The translations under genes and the position numbers were made by a program. Shown one piece after another: positions 21,708-25,839 of a DNA stretch of 25,839 nucleotides; the stretch's first letter is position 1, and each line of letters starts with the position of its first letter. The stretch is from a virus. Location of the stretch: positions 1-25,839 of the IMG/VR virus record IMGVR_UViG_3300010373_000121, one strand, 5' to 3'. The notes beneath the pieces were generated by a model. The model saw only the letters and a program-made list of their open reading frames with translations. It did no database searches and was not told the DNA's origin.

Positions 21708-22294
21708 GCATGAATCGCTTGCTTGGCGCGGTACGTGCTCAGGCGACTATGGCGGGGCAGGGGCGTTTTACGTCTCGTGTCGGCCAGGTGTCCAGTTACG
21801 ACCCCAATAGCTATAGCGTCAAGGTGACATTCCCGCCCGACGAAACCGAAAGCGGATGGATTCCGATCGGCGCACTGTCGGTGGGCAATGGTTTCGGCAT
21901 ATTTGCCGCTCCAAACATCGGCGATCAGGTGGTCATTTTGTTCCAGGATGCCGCTCCGGACGCACCAATTGCCGCCCTCCGTCTATTCGACAATGTGCGA
22001 CCAGCGGCCGTCGTACCTGCCGGTGAAATGTGGATCGTTCACGCAAACGGCCAATACGCGAAACTTACCAATGACGGGAAGCTATCGTTAAACGACGGAC
22101 ATGGCGCAAGCGTCGTTCTGGATGGTGCGGGGAATATCGCGAGCGCCGGCAATTGGACCCATACCGGAAACCTGACCATTCAGAGCGGCACAACCGCTGT
22201 GGCAGCGATCACTTCCAATGGGCATGACATTAGTAGCACGCATAAGCATACCGGCGTCACAACGGGCTCCGGTATCACAGGCGCACCCCAATAA
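21704..22294 (+). CDS. Baseplate spike protein (P2 gpV / Mu gp45-like)
   Basis: The 196-residue product begins with an OB-fold-like domain (FTSRVGQVSSYDPNSYSVKV, then WIPIGALSVGNGFGIFAAPN). It continues as a beta-helix-type region and ends with THKHTGVTTGSGITGAPQ. H180 and H182 form the HxH motif that binds iron at the apex of P2-type spikes. It pierces the outer membrane during contraction. The ATG overlaps the hub stop by 4 bases. Confidence 0.9.
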   Translation: MSMNRLLGAVRAQATMAGQGRFTSRVGQVSSYDPNSYSVKVTFPPDETESGWIPIGALSVGNGFGIFAAPNIGDQVVILFQDAAPDAPIAALRLFDNVRPAAVVPAGEMWIVHANGQYAKLTNDGKLSLNDGHGASVVLDGAGNIASAGNWTHTGNLTIQSGTTAVAAITSNGHDISSTHKHTGVTTGSGITGAPQ

Positions 22295-22297
22295 ACC

Positions 22298-22672
22298 ATG
22301 TCCACGCTTAACGATGTCTTCCAGTACTGGGGCAATGATCTCAGTGCGGCGGCGGGTGGCGACCTTTTGCCAGCTACGGCGATTGATCGCAGCAATCAGC
22401 GCATCCTTCGACGTCTACTGACCAATCCTGGCGACTACATCTGGCACCCGGACTACGGCGCAGGGCTTCCGTCTTTCGTTGGCTCGACTGCATCAAAAGA
22501 TGAAATCGCAGCCGTTATTCGTGGGCAGATGTTGATGGAGGCATCCGTTTCACCAAGCCCGGCACCAGTCATAAAAATCACCCAAAACGGCACTTCATTC
22601 ACCGCCCAGATCACTTACACCGAAGCATCGACTGGCCAGCCGGCCGTATTGACAGTGCCTGTGGGGCAATAA
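22298..22672 (+). CDS. Baseplate wedge protein (T4 gp25 / P2 gpW-like)
   Basis: The 124-residue product has the length and key features of the gp25/W family: AIDRSNQRILRRLLTNPGDY, then IWHPDYGAGLPSFVG, and a C-terminal beta part (VIKITQNGTSFTAQITYT). The NPGDYxxxPDYG block is typical. It nucleates sheath assembly at the baseplate. It lies 3 bases after the spike stop and 3 bases before the J-like gene. Confidence 0.85.
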   Translation: MSTLNDVFQYWGNDLSAAAGGDLLPATAIDRSNQRILRRLLTNPGDYIWHPDYGAGLPSFVGSTASKDEIAAVIRGQMLMEASVSPSPAPVIKITQNGTSFTAQITYTEASTGQPAVLTVPVGQ

Positions 22673-22675
22673 ACG

Positions 22676-23800
22676 ATGGCCAACCTTTCCCAGAAAGATT
22701 TCAACACCCTTGTCAGTGATTTTGCGACAGCGGTACAAGGCGCAGCATCGGCACTTCTAGATTTCACGGTAGGTTCTATCCTGCTAGCCATTGGTGAAGC
22801 GGTTAGCTCCGTAACGGTCTGGCTGGAAGGTCTAATCCTTATCCTGCTTCAGACGACGCGCTTATCGACCTCATCCAACGGTGATGTGGACACGTTCGTC
22901 AATGACTTCGGTTATAAGCGGTTGCCTGCTGTAGCGGCTGATGGATCTGTCACGTTTGCCCGCTTCACGCCTACTATGCAGGCACAGGTCCCTGTTGAAT
23001 CGATCGTGCAAACGGCGGACGGCACGCAGTCCTATACGGTCATCGCTGACACCACGCAGAGCGCCTATAGCTCAACGCTGAATGCCTACGTTCTACCAGC
23101 GGGAGCGTCGAGCATTTCCGCCACAGTTCAGGCGGTGAATGCCGGCACGCAGGGCAATGTCGGAACCAATACGATCACGGTCATAACCGGGTCGATACCT
23201 TATGTGGACACCGTAACGAATGCCGCTGCTTTCACGTCAGGCCAGAACGCGCAGACGGATGCTCAAGTGCGGACAGGCTTCATTGCCTATTTGGCAAGCT
23301 TGGCAAAAGCTACCGCTGCAGCCATCGTCAACGCCGTACAAGGTCTGCAAGTCGGTGCGACGTGTGTCATTACCCAATTCTATGCCTATAACGGCACCTA
23401 CCAGCCAGGTTATTTCTATGCTGTGGTAGACGACGGTTCCGGAAATCCACCTTCAGGGTTTCTCTCGAATGCCTCTAATGCGATTGATGCGACGCGGGCA
23501 TGCGGAATTCAATTTAACGTGTTCGCCCCCGTAACCGTCACGGCCAATGTGGTGATGACTATCACTGCAGCGAGCGGTTATGTCCTGGCTACCCTGGAAT
23601 CGCAAGTTCAGTCCGCCATTCAAGGCTACATAGGATCTATCGCCCTAGGTCAGACATGCGAATGGTCCAAGCTTGCCGCCATCGCATACGGAGTTTCTGG
23701 TGTAGCTAATGTCACAACATGGACGCTGAATGGTGGATCGTCAGATCTCGTCCCGACATCTCAGCAACGCATCATTGCCGGCACGGTGACGGTGAACTGA
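22676..23800 (+). CDS. Baseplate J-like protein (Mu gp47-like)
   Basis: The 374-residue product starts with a helical part (ASALLDFTVGSILLAIGEAV), then LSTSSNGDVDTFVNDFGYKR, the conserved block of Baseplate_J proteins (after which sequence-diverse beta domains follow). A section with NAQTDAQVRTGFIAYLASLA and a C-terminal IQGYIGSIALGQTCEWSKLA complete the family pattern. With gp25-like and gp48-like neighbours it forms the wedge that links the hub to the tail fibres. It ends 1 base before the next GTG. Confidence 0.88.
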   Translation: MANLSQKDFNTLVSDFATAVQGAASALLDFTVGSILLAIGEAVSSVTVWLEGLILILLQTTRLSTSSNGDVDTFVNDFGYKRLPAVAADGSVTFARFTPTMQAQVPVESIVQTADGTQSYTVIADTTQSAYSSTLNAYVLPAGASSISATVQAVNAGTQGNVGTNTITVITGSIPYVDTVTNAAAFTSGQNAQTDAQVRTGFIAYLASLAKATAAAIVNAVQGLQVGATCVITQFYAYNGTYQPGYFYAVVDDGSGNPPSGFLSNASNAIDATRACGIQFNVFAPVTVTANVVMTITAASGYVLATLESQVQSAIQGYIGSIALGQTCEWSKLAAIAYGVSGVANVTTWTLNGGSSDLVPTSQQRIIAGTVTVN

Positions 23801-23801
23801 C

Positions 23802-24482
23802 GTGGCGACCGGTGATAAGCAAGACATCTTTACGCGCCTAAAAGGTGCAATGCCTGTTCGCTGGTTTGGGACGATAGCGGATAGCACGCCCATACTGGAT
23901 GCCATTCTGACGGGTATCGCGGCCGTTCTAAGTTGGCTCTATTCGCTTTATGCCTACGCCAAGCTTCAGACTCGCCTCGCTACGGCGACGGATGGCTGGC
24001 TTGATCTCATTGCCTATGATTTCTTCGGATCGACTCTACCTCGGCAGGATGGCGAGTCGGATGGGTCCTATCGCTCGCGTATTCGTGCCGCACTTATTCA
24101 GGCCAAGGCGACGCGCAGCGCAATCATTCAGGCCGTTACGGCGCTTACTGGACGGGCGCCCAAGATATTCGAGCCATTTCGCCCCGCTGACACGGGCGCC
24201 TACAACAGCGCACAAAGCCTTGCATGGAATACGGCGGGAGGATGGGGCTCTACCCAACTTCCCGCACAGTACTTCATCACCTGCTACCGGCCACATGCTG
24301 CAAACGGCCTAGCCAATGTAATGGGCTGGGGTGTGTCGGTGGGTGCGTGGAACACGGGAAGTCAAATCAACTATGCCACGCTCGCGAACTGGGACGCCAA
24401 TGTGCCGGACAGCGCCATCTACGACTGCGTAGCAAAGACGACTGCGGCAGGCGTTATTGCCTGGACACAGATTCAGAACTGA
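23802..24482 (+). CDS. Tail protein I / Mu gp48-like baseplate protein
   Basis: The 226-residue product has an N-terminal helical part (RWFGTIADSTPILDAILTGI, then LQTRLATATDGWLDLIAYDF) and the recurring LPRQDGESDGSYRSRIRAAL block of phage baseplate proteins after J. The C-terminal half is beta-rich and aromatic (LPAQYFITCYRPHAANGLAN). It probably closes the baseplate periphery and binds the tail fibre encoded next. The start is GTG at 23802, one base after the J-like stop. A terminator follows the gene. Confidence 0.78.
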   Translation: MATGDKQDIFTRLKGAMPVRWFGTIADSTPILDAILTGIAAVLSWLYSLYAYAKLQTRLATATDGWLDLIAYDFFGSTLPRQDGESDGSYRSRIRAALIQAKATRSAIIQAVTALTGRAPKIFEPFRPADTGAYNSAQSLAWNTAGGWGSTQLPAQYFITCYRPHAANGLANVMGWGVSVGAWNTGSQINYATLANWDANVPDSAIYDCVAKTTAAGVIAWTQIQN

Positions 24483-24509
24483 CGAAGTAGCCAACACCCC
24501 TTTCGCGAC

Positions 24510-24533
24510 AAGCCGGCCATGCGCCGGCTTTTT
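24510..24533 (+). terminator. Intrinsic terminator between baseplate genes and tail fibre
   Basis: An 8-bp stem (AAGCCGGC over GCCGGCTT) with loop CATGC is followed by TTTTT. It lies 28 bases after the baseplate stop and 16 bases before the fibre ATG, whose GGAG site directly follows. Confidence 0.85.
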
Positions 24534-24549
24534 ATTGCCTGGAGCAACC

Positions 24550-25839
24550 ATGCGCCGTCAAACCGTATACCCCGGATCGATTCCGGAAGACACCGATTTC
24601 CTTAACGCCAACAAGAATGCAATGGTCGCTCTGGGGCGATTGTGTAATGCATTACTCGGTACGGGAGGCCTTTTTTATGGTCTAAGCGTTTCGCCTACGT
24701 CGCCGGCAAGCCTTTCGGTAAACGTGGCTAATGGCGAGCTGTATCAGCTTGAGAACGTAGACAACACCGCATACGGCTCTCTCGCAGCAGACACCACCAA
24801 CACGATCGTCAAGCAAGGCATTTTGCTTGCCTCAAATGCACCCGTGGCCCTTTCGTGCCCCGCGCCTTCCGCTGCCGGATTCTCGATCAATTACCTGATC
24901 GAGGCTACATTCGCAGAGGTGGATGGAGGCAATGCGGTTCTCCCGTATTACAACGCAGCTAACCCATCTCAGCCGTACGCGGGTCCCAATAATACGGGTG
25001 CGGCCAACTCCACGTATCGCGATGGCGCCATCACCATCCAGGCAAAAGCCGGCGTGGCGGCAACCACGGGAACGCAGACGACGCCAGCGCTTGATTCGGG
25101 TTACGTGGCGCTTGCTGTGGTGACCGTTGCAAACGGTCAAGCCACCATAACGGCCGGCAATATCGCAGCCATCACGACAAACAAGCTGCCCACGGATCTG
25201 CTGCATATCATGCAACAGGACGCAGCGAATTATGCGATCGATACCGGAACGGCGAACAACTATGCCATCGCATGCGTGCCGGCAATCAGTGCGCTTACTG
25301 ATGGTATGCCGCTCACTTTCCGCGTCCTGAACTCGAATACGGGCGTGAGCACGCTTTCTGTCAACGGACTTTCGGCCCAGTCTATCGTCACGACGGGACA
25401 TAGCGCGCTTTTCGGAGGCGAGTTAAAGGCAGGTAGCATTGCCACCGTTGTCTGGAATGCGAATGCATCGGTCTTCGAGCTTCAGGTTCAGCAGCAAGGC
25501 GGCCGCCTTCTTCGCACAACCGTCTACACCATCAATGGTGGCGTCCAGCAGGTTTCGGTCAATGGCGGTGCGTTCACCTCCACGGGCGCCTCTACATTCA
25601 CCTCTCTGGCGCAGACGAATTCGATCATTGTCGAAGGTGTTGGCGGCGGCGGGGCTGGCGGCGGATCTCCCGCCTGTACGCGCAGCCAGGCAACAGGGGG
25701 AGCCGGTGGCGGCGGCGGGGCTTATTTTAAGTCGCTACTGACTAGCGGTTTTTCCGGCGGTATCGCAATCACTATTGGATCTGGCGGTGTTGGCGCTTCC
25801 GGCACCATAGGGGCGAGCGGCGGCACTACGACATTCGGC
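24550..25839 (+). CDS. Tail fibre protein with glycine-rich tip (3' end beyond the window)
   Basis: The frame from ATG 24550, preceded by GGAG, is open for 430 codons to the window edge. The N-terminal part (RRQTVYPGSIPEDTDFLNAN, then KNAMVALGRLCNALLG) resembles baseplate-binding segments of Mu-like or P2-like fibres. A Thr/Ala/Asn-rich beta shaft follows. From about residue 360 the sequence is glycine-rich (GVGGGGAGGG, then TGGAGGGGGAYFKSLL and ITIGSGGVGASG), the character of polyglycine receptor-binding tips. It would recognise the host surface. A chaperone gene is expected downstream but is not in the window. Confidence 0.85.
   Translation, partial: MRRQTVYPGSIPEDTDFLNANKNAMVALGRLCNALLGTGGLFYGLSVSPTSPASLSVNVANGELYQLENVDNTAYGSLAADTTNTIVKQGILLASNAPVALSCPAPSAAGFSINYLIEATFAEVDGGNAVLPYYNAANPSQPYAGPNNTGAANSTYRDGAITIQAKAGVAATTGTQTTPALDSGYVALAVVTVANGQATITAGNIAAITTNKLPTDLLHIMQQDAANYAIDTGTANNYAIACVPAISALTDGMPLTFRVLNSNTGVSTLSVNGLSAQSIVTTGHSALFGGELKAGSIATVVWNANASVFELQVQQQGGRLLRTTVYTINGGVQQVSVNGGAFTSTGASTFTSLAQTNSIIVEGVGGGGAGGGSPACTRSQATGGAGGGGGAYFKSLLTSGFSGGIAITIGSGGVGASGTIGASGGTTTFG

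Overview
The window is a contiguous stretch of late genes from a tailed phage or prophage with a contractile tail (myovirus morphology), read almost wholly on the + strand. The host is most likely a moderately GC-rich Gram-negative proteobacterium: the lysis genes include a lipobox lipoprotein of spanin type, and the head and baseplate genes resemble those of proteobacterial phages. No integrase, repressor, attachment site or host gene is visible, so a lytic phage and a prophage cannot be told apart here.

Layout. Positions 1-540 hold the end of an unidentified gene, an intrinsic terminator and a phage tRNA-Gly(TCC). Positions 542-2985 are accessory genes: a small membrane protein, a MazZ-like dATP/dGTP diphosphohydrolase, and a metallophosphoesterase split by a 254-residue intein with a LAGLIDADG motif. 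Positions 2982-5184 form the lysis region: GH24 endolysin, coiled-coil membrane protein, holin candidate, lipoprotein, a class 3 lipase, and two micro-ORFs. Positions 5197-9206 hold an HNH protein, terminase small and large subunits, and a DUF4055-type portal. Positions 9227-13903 are head and connector genes: scaffold, P22-like coat protein, adaptors, tail-terminator candidate. Positions 13967-24482 are the tail: sheath, tube, tail assembly chaperone with a -1 frameshift, tape measure, LysM-like hub protein, gpD-like hub, spike, gp25-like wedge, gp47/J-like and gp48/I-like proteins. A tail fibre with a glycine-rich tip starts at 24550 and runs off the window.

Most genes overlap by 1-4 bases (ATGA, GTGA or TAATG junctions), which suggests translational coupling along long late transcripts. 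The exceptions are informative. Coat, sheath, tube and fibre, all expected to be abundant virion proteins, are each preceded by an intrinsic-terminator-like hairpin. The scaffold and coat genes have leaders carrying short hairpins with an invariant GGAT tetraloop: three before the scaffold and two before the coat, with neighbouring loops 23-24 nt apart. This looks like an undescribed RNA control module for capsid protein dosage, either of CsrA/RsmA type or bound by a phage protein.

Other points of interest are the intein, the textbook A AAA AAC slip site, an antisense membrane-protein ORF that exactly fills the gap before the tape measure, and a lipase in the lysis region.
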